Assembly: GCF_000421105.1 (NCBI RefSeq)
Contig: NZ_ATWF01000001.1
Span: 1,026,930-1,090,929 of the forward strand
Length of the DNA stretch: 64,000 nucleotides
Direction: 5' to 3'
Source of the DNA: Limisalsivibrio acetivorans
GTDB taxonomy: Bacteria; Chrysiogenota; Deferribacteres; Deferribacterales; Geovibrionaceae
In this document: positions 36,594 through 44,193 of the stretch, one piece after another
Numbering within the stretch: the first letter of the stretch is position 1
Layout: each line of letters starts with the position of its first letter
Program-made: the position numbers and the translations under genes
The notes under the pieces: generated by a model
What the model saw: only the letters and a program-made list of their open reading frames with translations
Database searches by the model: none
Told to the model about the DNA's origin: nothing

Positions 36594-38061
36594 TTTTCCC
36601 CTCCAGATTTTTGAGCCTGTCGCAGGCAGTGAAAAGTGCGTTGAGTTTGTTTCGAACCTCGGCAAGCTCCCCCTCGGGGCTTGAATCGTATACGATCCCG
36701 CCGCCCGCTCTAAGTATGAGCTTATCCTTCTTTATCATTGCGCTTCTTATTGTTATACAGGTGTCGATGTTGCCGCTATAGCCGAAGTAGCCAACACAGC
36801 CCGCATAGAAGCCCCTGGGGGATTTCTCATACTCGTTAATAAGCTCCATCGCCCGAACCTTGGGCGCACCGCTGACTGTTCCAGCGGGGAAGGTCTTCAT
36901 AAACACATCAAGGGGCTCGTTCCCCTCCACAAGCTCACCCTCTACGGTGGACACTATATGCACCACATGGGAGTAAACCTCCGCCTGAAACTCCTGGGTA
37001 ACCTCAACGGATTCGGGGGTACAACCTGCGTAGAGGTCGTTGCGTGCAAGATCCAGAAGCATCAGATGCTCCGCCAGCTCCTTCGGGTCTTTGAGAAGAT
37101 CCTGACACGCCTTCTCCGGGTTGCCGTTTATGGGGTATGTGCCAGCGATGGGCTTGAGCGTTGCTTTTCTTTCGAGAATCTTAAGGTGAATCTCGGGGGA
37201 TGAACCGCATAGCACCTCATCGCCGAACTTGAGGAAGAACATGTAAGGTGAAGGGTTTACGTTGCGAAGCGCTCGATAGAAGTTGACCGGATTCACCTTT
37301 CCATGTACCTCGTGCTTGTTGGAGAAGACAACCTGAATTGCCTCGCCGTCGGTGATATCCCCCTTAAGCTTGTTTACATAGCCCATGTATTCATCCGGCG
37401 TGTACTCCGGCTCAGGGTCAGTGAGCTTCGACTCGTGCATATCGAAGTTCATCCCGTGCACCTCTCCCGCCATCTTTGCAGTGCGGTTAATACCCTTCTC
37501 GTAGGCTTCCTCGGGATTATCACCGGGGTTTACCGAGCATGCCGCATAGAGCCTGCCAAGATGATTGTCGAAGACGTAGAACTCCTCCGCCTCGAAGAAA
37601 CCTATAAGGTTCTCATCCTCCGGTTCCTTGAGCCTGCTCCTCAAAAATCCCATATAGTTAGCGGACTCATAACCGAAGAAGCCCACGAATCCTCCGGCGA
37701 AATCGCCGAAGTGGCCATCGTTGTACCCCTCGTTTCCGGCAAACTCCTTGCCGAGGTAGTCCATCGGGTTCATCATGATCTCTGTCTTCTTGCCGTTCTT
37801 CTCCTCGACTATCTTACCCTTACGGAAAAGAACCGTACGCTTCGGCTTGCGCCCGAAGAAGGAGTAACGTGAGAAGCTTTTGTCCAGATTTGCACTCTCC
37901 AGCAGGAAGATATGCTTTTCATTGGAGAAGTTGCGAAGCAGTGCAATAGGGGTAAATGTGTCACCAGCCACCTCACGGTAGATGGTTATACGCCCGTATC
38001 GCCTTCCGTCCTTCTCCCCGTTTGCTATCGCCTTGAATTCTTCAAGTTCGGGAAAGATCAT
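36577..38061 (-). CDS. trpE: Anthranilate synthase component I
   Basis: A 494-residue chorismate-using enzyme. The C-terminal chorismate-binding domain shows KPIAGTYPI, LDLARNDLYAG, TFPAGTVSGAPKVRAMELI and IRAGGGIVYDS-type blocks. The N-terminal part (LLESANLDKSFSRYSFFG) carries an L-E-S motif typical of tryptophan feedback binding. The ATG at 38061 has GGAGG nine bases upstream; an ATG 12 codons earlier lacks a site. It is the first structural gene after the attenuator, so its expression is probably set both by feedback and by transcription attenuation. Confidence 0.96.
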   Translation of the reverse strand: MIFPELEEFKAIANGEKDGRRYGRITIYREVAGDTFTPIALLRNFSNEKHIFLLESANLDKSFSRYSFFGRKPKRTVLFRKGKIVEEKNGKKTEIMMNPMDYLGKEFAGNEGYNDGHFGDFAGGFVGFFGYESANYMGFLRSRLKEPEDENLIGFFEAEEFYVFDNHLGRLYAACSVNPGDNPEEAYEKGINRTAKMAGEVHGMNFDMHESKLTDPEPEYTPDEYMGYVNKLKGDITDGEAIQVVFSNKHEVHGKVNPVNFYRALRNVNPSPYMFFLKFGDEVLCGSSPEIHLKILERKATLKPIAGTYPINGNPEKACQDLLKDPKELAEHLMLLDLARNDLYAGCTPESVEVTQEFQAEVYSHVVHIVSTVEGELVEGNEPLDVFMKTFPAGTVSGAPKVRAMELINEYEKSPRGFYAGCVGYFGYSGNIDTCITIRSAMIKKDKLILRAGGGIVYDSSPEGELAEVRNKLNALFTACDRLKNLEGKNVFAG

Positions 38062-38108
38062 TGTACAAAACCTCCGATTTATATTTATAAAATCCATTAA
38101 AACCGCAT

Positions 38109-38204
38109 AAAAAAAGGGCCGTCTTCTCTCGAAGCGGCCCTTTTGTACCGGGGTTCTCAGACCCCGTAACCAAAAAGAGCCGCGCGGCAGTACCGCGCGG
38201 CTCT
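38109..38204 (-). promoter_or_regulatory. trp operon attenuator: tandem terminator hairpins
   Basis: Reading the minus strand after the leader peptide, three hairpins follow. First, a very stable 12-bp stem AGAGCCGCGCGG/CCGCGCGGCTCT (38204-38176) running into TTTTT. Second, CGGGGT/ACCCCG (38166-38149). Third, a terminator AAAAGGGCCG ... CGGCCCTTTT (38144-38112) running into seven Ts. The right arm of the first (GCGGCTC) can pair with the left arm of the third (GGGCCGC), a candidate antiterminator. Upstream, GGTGGACT over the last Trp codons (38252-38245) can pair with AGTCTGCC (38228-38221). The architecture is that of Trp-codon attenuation; the exact switch needs folding. Confidence 0.8.
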
Positions 38205-38232
38205 ATTATTATCATTTACCGGCAGACTACCA

Positions 38233-38295
38233 CTAGCTAATAGGAGTCCACCACCACCAAAGATTTCTGTTTATAGATATACCTGTTCCGTTCAT
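38233..38295 (-). CDS. trpL: trp operon leader peptide with four consecutive Trp codons
   Basis: A 20-codon reading frame on the minus strand ending NLWWWWTPIS, too short for normal gene calling. Four adjacent TGG codons (38259-38248) sit 44 bases before a strong hairpin and about 190 bases before trpE. Low charged tRNA-Trp would stall the ribosome there. No ribosome-binding site precedes the ATG. The start codon lies at the position expected for the first transcribed base of the promoter listed below, so the mRNA is predicted to be leaderless. Leaderless trpL is known in Sinorhizobium meliloti. Confidence 0.85.
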   Translation of the reverse strand: MNGTGISINRNLWWWWTPIS

Positions 38296-38301
38296 ACGTT
38301 T

Positions 38302-38329
38302 ACTATAGATTATTTTTATCGGGAGTCAA
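38302..38329 (-). promoter_or_regulatory. Promoter of the trp operon
   Basis: On the minus strand TTGACT (38329-38324), a 16-base spacer and TATAGT (38307-38302). Seven bases past the -10 lies the A of the trpL ATG (38295). The -35 box is nine bases downstream of the MFS transporter stop codon, and no terminator separates the two. Confidence 0.7.
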
Positions 38330-38337
38330 GCAGAAAA

Positions 38338-39489
38338 TCATAGATCGTTGTAATACAGCCTTCCAAGGGTTATGCGTCCTATTACCACCGCCGATGCCAT
38401 CACCAAACCGATGCTGAGCAGAAATACCTTCCACCCAAAACCGGAATACACAAACCCGGGGAGGATAGAGCCAAGGGTTCCGCCAATATAATAAAAAGAT
38501 ACATAGAGACCGTTGGTTATCCCCTTCCTGTCCTCGGCAATCTTATTGAGGTAGCCCGATGCCACAGAATGGGCCAGAAACATACAGCAGCAGAAAAAGA
38601 ACATCCCCGCAAACATAACCGCTACGCTGTCGAAGGTGAAGAAGAAGAGTGTCAGGCAGTAGAAACTGAGTGCTGTGAAGACCGTTCGCATCTCACCGCC
38701 GAGAAAGCGGACTATCCTCAAGGAGTTAAGAGACATAACAATACCCATAATATAGCCCGTGTACATAACGCCGATAGTGAGGGAGGAGGAGGCCTCGTTC
38801 AGCTCACGCATCCGGAAAGGGAGGAAGTTCAAAAGTGCCGCAAACATAAAAAACGTAGCAAATATAAGCAGATAGACAGCACCGAACCGGCGTCTTTTTA
38901 TAACCTCAATGACCGCCGCCGGACTGAATTTCGACACCTTCAGCTCCGCCTCGTGCAGTGATGCTGTAAGGAAGAATGAGAGGAGGAGTGCTATGGAAAG
39001 GGACAGGAAGTTCATCCGCCAGCCGAGCGTTGCCGCAATGAGACCGGAGAAGAACCTGCCGGCAAACCCACCCATGATCGTGGAGGATATGTAGAATGCC
39101 ATAAGCCTCTGGACATTACCTTTTTCGGACATGTTGGAGATGTATGTCATCAAAGAAGTGAGCACAGCGGGGATTGCAAGGCCAACAAAGAAACGAAGTA
39201 TTATCAATACATTAAACGATGGACTCAGAAAAAAGAGAAACTGCAGGACCGCAAGGGCAAGCAGTGCGAACCGGAGCAGACGGCGGGAAGAAAAGGATTC
39301 CAGCATGTAGCCGTACACTATGGGAGCAAGACCGAGGGGGAGCATGGTTACAGTGGTAAGTAGTGCGCTTCTCTCCTGTGATACGCCGAACTCCTCCATC
39401 AAAAGGGGTTGGAGCGGCTGGGGAGCATAAAGGGCAGAGAATGTGAGAATGGTGGAAAAAACAATTACACCGATTTGATACGGTTTCAA
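38338..39489 (-). CDS. MFS transporter, YnfM/sugar-efflux-like
   Basis: A 383-residue membrane protein with about twelve hydrophobic segments. Loop 2-3 carries PIVYGYMLESFSSRRLLRF, the MFS A-motif region, though degenerate; a proline/glycine pattern ALYAPQPLQPLL in helix 1 resembles the YnfM/CmlA-like efflux branch. The substrate is unknown. The start is TTG with only a weak upstream site. It follows the DUF1461 gene by 23 bases and precedes the trp promoter directly, so read-through RNA from it would enter the trp leader. A link to amino-acid export is speculative. Confidence 0.85.
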   Translation of the reverse strand: MKPYQIGVIVFSTILTFSALYAPQPLQPLLMEEFGVSQERSALLTTVTMLPLGLAPIVYGYMLESFSSRRLLRFALLALAVLQFLFFLSPSFNVLIILRFFVGLAIPAVLTSLMTYISNMSEKGNVQRLMAFYISSTIMGGFAGRFFSGLIAATLGWRMNFLSLSIALLLSFFLTASLHEAELKVSKFSPAAVIEVIKRRRFGAVYLLIFATFFMFAALLNFLPFRMRELNEASSSLTIGVMYTGYIMGIVMSLNSLRIVRFLGGEMRTVFTALSFYCLTLFFFTFDSVAVMFAGMFFFCCCMFLAHSVASGYLNKIAEDRKGITNGLYVSFYYIGGTLGSILPGFVYSGFGWKVFLLSIGLVMASAVVIGRITLGRLYYNDL

Positions 39490-39512
39490 ATACCTATCTT
39501 CCCGGGAGTGAC

Positions 39513-40253
39513 CTACTGTAATCCCTTGTTAAGTTTGAAAAGTGCTCTGATAAAGGCCGCAATTCCAATATAGAAAAGTATCGTGAGAATGACAAGAAAA
39601 ACACTGATATATCCAAATATAACAGGAGCTTTCATCAAAATGGCCATAAGTGATTCCTCGTAGTAGAAGAACCATTGATGCTCGGTGAAAACAATCTTAT
39701 GCAGTGTGTAGAATATATCCCTCGGGCCAATGAGCATAACGATGCCCGTTAGAACCCCTATCAAAACTATGCTGACGGGGAACACGAGCTTCAGTGAATA
39801 CATCCTCACACGCTGGTTCGCCATGAAAATAATGGCAAACAGGCCTATTACCATAAACATATACGAACTGAACTCAAACACAAAAACCAATCCCGCAACA
39901 TCGAAGAGATGGAGTGTCTCATCGGTTGTAAGGAAACTAACGGTCTCTTTCCTACCCTGATCGTAGAAGGTTATCTTATCAAGCCCCATACCTGCATTGT
40001 TAACTGCTTCGTTAATCTCACGGAATATCTCAACATGCTGGTCCTTATCTGTGTTGTAGAAGCCACGTTTAGCTTTATCCTCATTACGAACGGAAAACTT
40101 CTTTATGGTTTCTTCGATATTTATCTGTTCATAAAGGAAGGAGTAACCGAAATTCAAGTTACTCAAAACTGCCCAGGAAAAGAACATGGACGAATAGAAT
40201 ATGCAGAAGAAGAGAATTACATTAAGAAGAGGACGCTTCCAGTTAAACTCCAT
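39513..40253 (-). CDS. DUF1461/Lit-like integral membrane protein
   Basis: A 246-residue protein with one N-terminal membrane segment (about 8-30), an extracytoplasmic domain of about 85 residues, and four C-terminal membrane segments. The motifs TLHLFDV (H115) and TLHKIVF (H185) plus EHQWFF resemble the HMxDV and FHxxFF motifs of the DUF1461 family. Lit, the lipoprotein intramolecular transacylase of Firmicutes that makes lyso-form lipoproteins, belongs to that family and uses two such histidines. Whether this protein is a transacylase is inference. It lies between a GAF-HD-GYP gene and an MFS transporter. Confidence 0.65.
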   Translation of the reverse strand: MEFNWKRPLLNVILFFCIFYSSMFFSWAVLSNLNFGYSFLYEQINIEETIKKFSVRNEDKAKRGFYNTDKDQHVEIFREINEAVNNAGMGLDKITFYDQGRKETVSFLTTDETLHLFDVAGLVFVFEFSSYMFMVIGLFAIIFMANQRVRMYSLKLVFPVSIVLIGVLTGIVMLIGPRDIFYTLHKIVFTEHQWFFYYEESLMAILMKAPVIFGYISVFLVILTILFYIGIAAFIRALFKLNKGLQ

Positions 40254-40285
40254 GTGCTATAAAAACTCCCTGATTGAATTTGATG

Positions 40286-41425
40286 TCAGCTCTCCTCAAA
40301 GTTATCGCGATATTTGTCTCGAATCTCGAGAATCTTATCCAGCTCTTCAAATAAAACATCGATGAGGCCGGGGTCAAAATGCTCCCCCTTCTCCTCCTTG
40401 AAAAGGCTCAGGATCCTGTCCAGATCCCATGCTTTCTTATACACCCTGTCGCTTCCGAGGGCATCGAAAACATCGGCAATGGCCGTTATCCGCCCGAAGA
40501 TGTGGATATCGTCACCCTTCAGACCCCGTGGATACCCTTTGCCGTTCCATTTCTCATGGTGCTCATAGGCGACAACCGCCGCCGTTTTGAGTATGGGTCT
40601 TTCCGAGTGGCTCAGCATCCTGTGCCCTATCTCGGTGTGGCTTTTCATTATAACCCATTCATCGGCATCAAGCTTCCCCGGCTTTAGCAAAACCGAATCG
40701 GGGATGGCGATCTTGCCGATGTCGTGCATCGGTGAGGCCATTCTCAACATTTCCGCCTCTTCCTCACTCAATCCATACCCAAGGGCGAGAAGCTTGGAAT
40801 ACTCCGCAACACGCTTAACATGGTTTCCCGTTTCCTTGGAGCGCATCTCGCCGGCCTCTGCCATGGTGAAGATGATCTCCTTCTGGGTTTTCTCTATCTC
40901 CTGCTGCATCATAACAGCGGAGAGTTCTTTGCCGGTATACGTGGCGGCGAGCATAAGGTGTTCCACATCCTCTTCGCTGAACTCGCCTGAGCGTGTCATC
41001 TTATTGATAGCCTGATACACACCGATAACCTTCCCCGCCGGATCGTAAAAGGGGATGGCGATAATATTCCTTGTGACGTAGCCGGTCTGTTTATCCACAG
41101 ATTTATCGAAGCGAGGGTCGGAGTATGCATCGTTTATGATGATAACCTCGTCATTCTCCGCCGCCGCACCGGCTATGCCGACACCAACGGGAATGGTTAT
41201 CCTGTCTACCCCGTGGGCAACCTTCGTCCAGAGGGTTCCCCATCTTTCATCGATAAGCCAGACGGTGCATCTGTCCGCCGCAACAAGATCCCTGCCCATA
41301 TCTGCGAGGATAACGAGCATCTTCTCAACATCGTGCTCATGGGCGATGAGCCCGATATACTTGAATATCGATTTAACAAGATCCTCTGCAGTTAGCTCAG
41401 GTCTGGGTTCAAACGATTGACTCAT
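40286..41425 (-). CDS. GAF-HD-GYP cyclic-di-GMP phosphodiesterase
   Basis: A 379-residue cytoplasmic protein. A GAF sensor (about 20-170, with VAADRCTVWLIDERWGTLWTK-type sequence) is joined by a helical linker to an HD-GYP domain (about 185-370). The catalytic set is complete: HDIGK, HTEIGH, YEHHEKWNGKGYPRGLKG and ITAIADVFDAL. It should linearise and hydrolyse cyclic di-GMP, opposing the GGDEF protein in this window. The GAF ligand is unknown. The ATG overlaps the stop of a 53-residue membrane protein. Confidence 0.95.
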   Translation of the reverse strand: MSQSFEPRPELTAEDLVKSIFKYIGLIAHEHDVEKMLVILADMGRDLVAADRCTVWLIDERWGTLWTKVAHGVDRITIPVGVGIAGAAAENDEVIIINDAYSDPRFDKSVDKQTGYVTRNIIAIPFYDPAGKVIGVYQAINKMTRSGEFSEEDVEHLMLAATYTGKELSAVMMQQEIEKTQKEIIFTMAEAGEMRSKETGNHVKRVAEYSKLLALGYGLSEEEAEMLRMASPMHDIGKIAIPDSVLLKPGKLDADEWVIMKSHTEIGHRMLSHSERPILKTAAVVAYEHHEKWNGKGYPRGLKGDDIHIFGRITAIADVFDALGSDRVYKKAWDLDRILSLFKEEKGEHFDPGLIDVLFEELDKILEIRDKYRDNFEES

Positions 41426-41583
41426 TTCATATTCCTTGAACGAATGTACAGGTAAACGATAAAACCGACAACAACGGCCCCCACAGCACCAATGAGCAGT
41501 GCTTTACCCATGGTCAGGCCTGAATTGGCGAAATGTCTGTGGGCGTTCTCCACCCTCTCAGGAAGAGCCGCAAAGGGGATCAA
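41422..41583 (-). CDS. 53-residue single-pass membrane protein
   Basis: A small frame fills the gap between the flavin reductase and HD-GYP genes. It starts at TTG (41583) with GGTGGA five bases upstream and ends in a TGA that overlaps the HD-GYP start codon. About 24 polar residues (LPERVENAHRHFANSG) are followed by one hydrophobic helix (GKALLIGAVGAVVVGFIVYLYI) with a basic tail, RSRNMK. It resembles no family I can name. Position and coupling suggest a partner or co-regulated membrane peptide of the HD-GYP enzyme, but that is inference. Confidence 0.55.
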   Translation of the reverse strand: MIPFAALPERVENAHRHFANSGLTMGKALLIGAVGAVVVGFIVYLYIRSRNMK

Positions 41584-41615
41584 TCTATCCACCCGGCATA
41601 CCTCTATAAGCTGAA

Positions 41616-42119
41616 TTACTTTCTGTATACGCCTATTATCTCGCCTACATAAGCTTTATGGTAGTCTTTTTTCGGGTAAAGCTCCTCTATCTTCTCATCC
41701 AGAAAGAGTTCAGGCTTTATATCTTCTGCATAAAGCTTACGACATATGATAACCTGCCTCGCCTCTGCAAAGGCAACGCCTCCATGTGCCTGAACGGGTG
41801 TAAGCCCGGTTTCAGCCGCCTTATCGTAGTCCCTGCCCGAGTGGCTTCCGCAGAACTTGAGGGCGTCCCTGTGCTCCTCTGTAAAGAATGACATGGTGAA
41901 TATTTCATTCTTTTCGGTGAACTCGAAGGTGTGTCTAGTGGGACGGATGTAAACGGTAGCAACGGGCTTGTGCCAGAGGATACCAAGGGTTCCCCAGCTT
42001 GCTGTGAGCGTGTTCCATGAATTAATGTCACCCGCAGTAACGAGCATCCAGTCCTTATTGATCAGTTTAAAGGGGTTGTCGGTTATGTCTTCAACACCGA
42101 ACTGCATAAAGTTTTCCAT
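41616..42119 (-). CDS. Flavin reductase-like (FMN-binding) domain protein
   Basis: A 167-residue protein of the flavin reductase-like family. The N-terminal DWMLVTAG ... NTLTASWGTLGILWHKP segment and the following YIRPTRHTFEF are typical of the FMN-binding split barrel, in the branch with a TASWG motif often found as small flavoproteins in anaerobes. It probably reduces FMN or a bound partner with NAD(P)H; the partner is unknown. It lies eight bases after a small cytochrome c gene, which hints at a redox pairing, though the cytochrome is exported and this protein has no signal peptide. Confidence 0.85.
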   Translation of the reverse strand: MENFMQFGVEDITDNPFKLINKDWMLVTAGDINSWNTLTASWGTLGILWHKPVATVYIRPTRHTFEFTEKNEIFTMSFFTEEHRDALKFCGSHSGRDYDKAAETGLTPVQAHGGVAFAEARQVIICRKLYAEDIKPELFLDEKIEELYPKKDYHKAYVGEIIGVYRK

Positions 42120-42127
42120 ATCAGTAT

Positions 42128-42364
42128 CTACCTCTCAGAAAGAAATTCTGCCACTGAATCGGTTTCCGAACGGCTTATGTCGAGCCCGTGCCCCTTCATC
42201 CTCTTGATAACGCTTTTCCAGCGACCCTTTGAATAGTCCTTGCTGAGAGAAAGGGATGTGCCGTGGCATGATGAACATTTTTTATAGAATGTCTCCTCGC
42301 CGTTTGAGGCGGCGAAGGCTGTAATAACGAATGCAAACATGAAGATAACCGCAAGAAGTCTCAT
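42128..42364 (-). CDS. Small monohaem c-type cytochrome, exported
   Basis: A 78-residue protein with a signal peptide (about 1-18, ending AFA) and one haem-binding CSSCH motif near residue 30-34. A distal methionine in KRMKGHG is a likely sixth ligand. The mature part is only about 60 residues, smaller than class I cytochrome c. It would work in the periplasm as an electron carrier or sensor. The ATG has GGAGGAA upstream and is the first gene of a run toward the HD-GYP gene. Confidence 0.85.
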   Translation of the reverse strand: MRLLAVIFMFAFVITAFAASNGEETFYKKCSSCHGTSLSLSKDYSKGRWKSVIKRMKGHGLDISRSETDSVAEFLSER

Positions 42365-42396
42365 ACATTCCTCCTGCTAGAAATATAACATCTTAT

Positions 42397-43086
42397 CTAT
42401 AATATACCAGCCAGATAATCATACAAAGGTATTATGAACAGGGCGGGGAGCATATTTGCACTTTTGAAACGCATTATACCAGTCATACTGATCCCGATGC
42501 CCACGATAAGAACACCCCCCACAACGGAGATGCCGTTCATATAAACAGGCTCATCGAGCAAAAACCGCAGATTAAAGGCTAACAGGCTCAGAAGCCCCTG
42601 ATATACAAAGATTATAACCGCCGAGAATATAACCCCTACACCGAGCATTGAGGCAAGGATCATGGAGGATACACCGTCCAGAAGGCTCTTTACATAAAGA
42701 ACGCTGGGATCATTCATCAAGCCGTCCTTTATACAGCCGATGATGGTAAGCGAACCGACACAGAAGAGTACGGATGCTGTTACAAACCCGAGCACAAAGG
42801 TACTTGAATCGCTCCCCATCCTCTTCTTTATCCGTTCGCCGACACCCTCCAGTTTACCCTCAATATCTGCCAGTTCGCCTATAAACGTTCCAATTACTAT
42901 GGAGACGATGACAGGAAAGAAGTCGTGCTCCTCAAAGGCCATCTTTATGCCGAGGACTATGACGGCAAGCCCCATCGCTTTGATGACGCCGTCCTTGTGC
43001 TCCTCCTTGACCCTTTTTCCCACCGTCAGCCCCAGAACCGTTCCTGCGACCACTGCGGCTGTATTCACCACCGTTCCTGTTATCAT
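42397..43086 (-). CDS. DUF554 family membrane protein
   Basis: A 229-residue protein with six or seven hydrophobic segments, rich in glycine. The start MITGTVVNTAAVVAGTVLG and the motif IIGCIKDGLMNDPSVLYVKSLLDG are characteristic of DUF554 (YdfK/YqgA-like). The function is unknown; a transport role has been suggested for the family. The ATG overlaps the end of the phospholipase D-like gene by four bases, so it is the tail of the trpB2-queH operon. Confidence 0.9.
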   Translation of the reverse strand: MITGTVVNTAAVVAGTVLGLTVGKRVKEEHKDGVIKAMGLAVIVLGIKMAFEEHDFFPVIVSIVIGTFIGELADIEGKLEGVGERIKKRMGSDSSTFVLGFVTASVLFCVGSLTIIGCIKDGLMNDPSVLYVKSLLDGVSSMILASMLGVGVIFSAVIIFVYQGLLSLLAFNLRFLLDEPVYMNGISVVGGVLIVGIGISMTGIMRFKSANMLPALFIIPLYDYLAGIL

Positions 43087-43658
43087 TCCATCATATCCTC
43101 AATATGTCTCGCCGCTTCTTCGGCAAAGCCTTGGGAAACAACCCTCGCAGTCACCTCATCGTTGAAGTTGAATGCACTGTAGGTATAGTTATGGCTCCCG
43201 GTGTAGGTCACCTTCCTGTCAATTACCATCATCTTGGTGTGGAGTCTTCGTTCCGGATCATCATAGTGAACATCCGCCCCGGCCTCGGCCAGCTCCTCCC
43301 CCGTATCTTTATTAAAGCGGTTTACGATGGAGCCGGACCTGTCCTCCACATCGAAGAGTATGCGCACACGAATGCCCCGTTCAACCGCCCTCTCAAGCTC
43401 ACGCCGGAGCAGGTTCGTATCCCCTCCCCTGCCGTCATCGGTTTTAAACATGTATATGGCGCAGAGGATCTCCTCCTCTGCGTTCCCAATATCACGCAGA
43501 ACCGGAGCCAGAAGCTCTTTCCCCGAGAGCAGGCTTATCTTTGCCTCGTACTCCTTCTCGCCGGAAACTGCGTTTGCATATATAAAAACGCCCGCAAGAA
43601 GGGATATAAAGAGGACTCTATGAAAGTGCGATCTCTTCAAGCGTCTGCCAGAGCGCAT
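43083..43658 (-). CDS. Exported phospholipase D-family protein with a single HKD motif
   Basis: The family motif HxKx4Dx6GSxN is complete as HTKMMVIDRKVTYTGSHN. Only one HKD copy is present in about 190 residues, the arrangement of Nuc-type nucleases that dimerise to build the active site. An N-terminal hydrophobic segment (LFISLLAGVFIYANAVSG) predicts export or membrane anchoring. The start is uncertain: ATG 43658 has AAGGG upstream and overlaps engB by 41 bases; the frame extends back to 43715, and a TTG at 43640 is also possible. Substrate (DNA or phospholipid) is unknown. Confidence 0.85.
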   Translation of the reverse strand: MRSGRRLKRSHFHRVLFISLLAGVFIYANAVSGEKEYEAKISLLSGKELLAPVLRDIGNAEEEILCAIYMFKTDDGRGGDTNLLRRELERAVERGIRVRILFDVEDRSGSIVNRFNKDTGEELAEAGADVHYDDPERRLHTKMMVIDRKVTYTGSHNYTYSAFNFNDEVTARVVSQGFAEEAARHIEDMME

Positions 43659-44193
43659 CCTTACCCTTACCCGTTTCGGCGGAGAACTCGAAAAGATCCT
43701 CCACCTCAAGCTCAAGCTCCTCGGCTATAATCGCCATCTGTTTCTTTCGCTGATTGCCGGAGAGCTTATCCGATTTTGTCACTGCGATAAGGGTGCTTAT
43801 GCCGAAATCGGCAAGCATCTGGAGCATGTCCAGATCCTCCTCGGAGGGCTTTCGCCGCATGTCGAGGATAAGCACGCACGCCTTAAGGATCCCCCTCTTC
43901 TCCAGATAAGCACCGATCGCCTTGTTCCACATCGCCCTGTCCTTCTTGGAAACACGGGCATATCCGTAACCGGGAAGATCCACAAGCATTATGTGGTCAT
44001 CTATACGGAAGAAGTTTATCGTCTTGGTTTTCCCCGGCGTTGCGCTCACCTTAACAAGCCCTTTACGGTTTATGAGCTTATTCATCATGGAGGATTTCCC
44101 CACGTTGCTCCGCCCCACAAAGGCTATCTCAGGAAGCCCCTCATCGGGATAGTCCACCGGATATACTGCAGATTTAACAAATTCAGCTTTCAT
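43618..44193 (-). CDS. engB: Ribosome-biogenesis GTPase EngB (YihA/YsxC)
   Basis: A 191-residue GTPase for assembly of the large ribosomal subunit. G1 is GRSNVGKSS, G2 region SATPGKTKTINFF, G3 DLPGYGYA and G4 TKSDK, in normal order. The ATG at 44193 overlaps the DHH gene by 11 bases; a TTG one codon earlier is also possible. Its neighbours are unrelated in function. Confidence 0.96.
   Translation of the reverse strand: MKAEFVKSAVYPVDYPDEGLPEIAFVGRSNVGKSSMMNKLINRKGLVKVSATPGKTKTINFFRIDDHIMLVDLPGYGYARVSKKDRAMWNKAIGAYLEKRGILKACVLILDMRRKPSEEDLDMLQMLADFGISTLIAVTKSDKLSGNQRKKQMAIIAEELELEVEDLFEFSAETGKGKDALWQTLEEIALS

Noticed and set aside
38109-38204. T-box riboswitch in the trp leader
   Set aside because: No T-box consensus (AGGGTGGNACCGCG) is present, while a leader peptide with four Trp codons explains the region.
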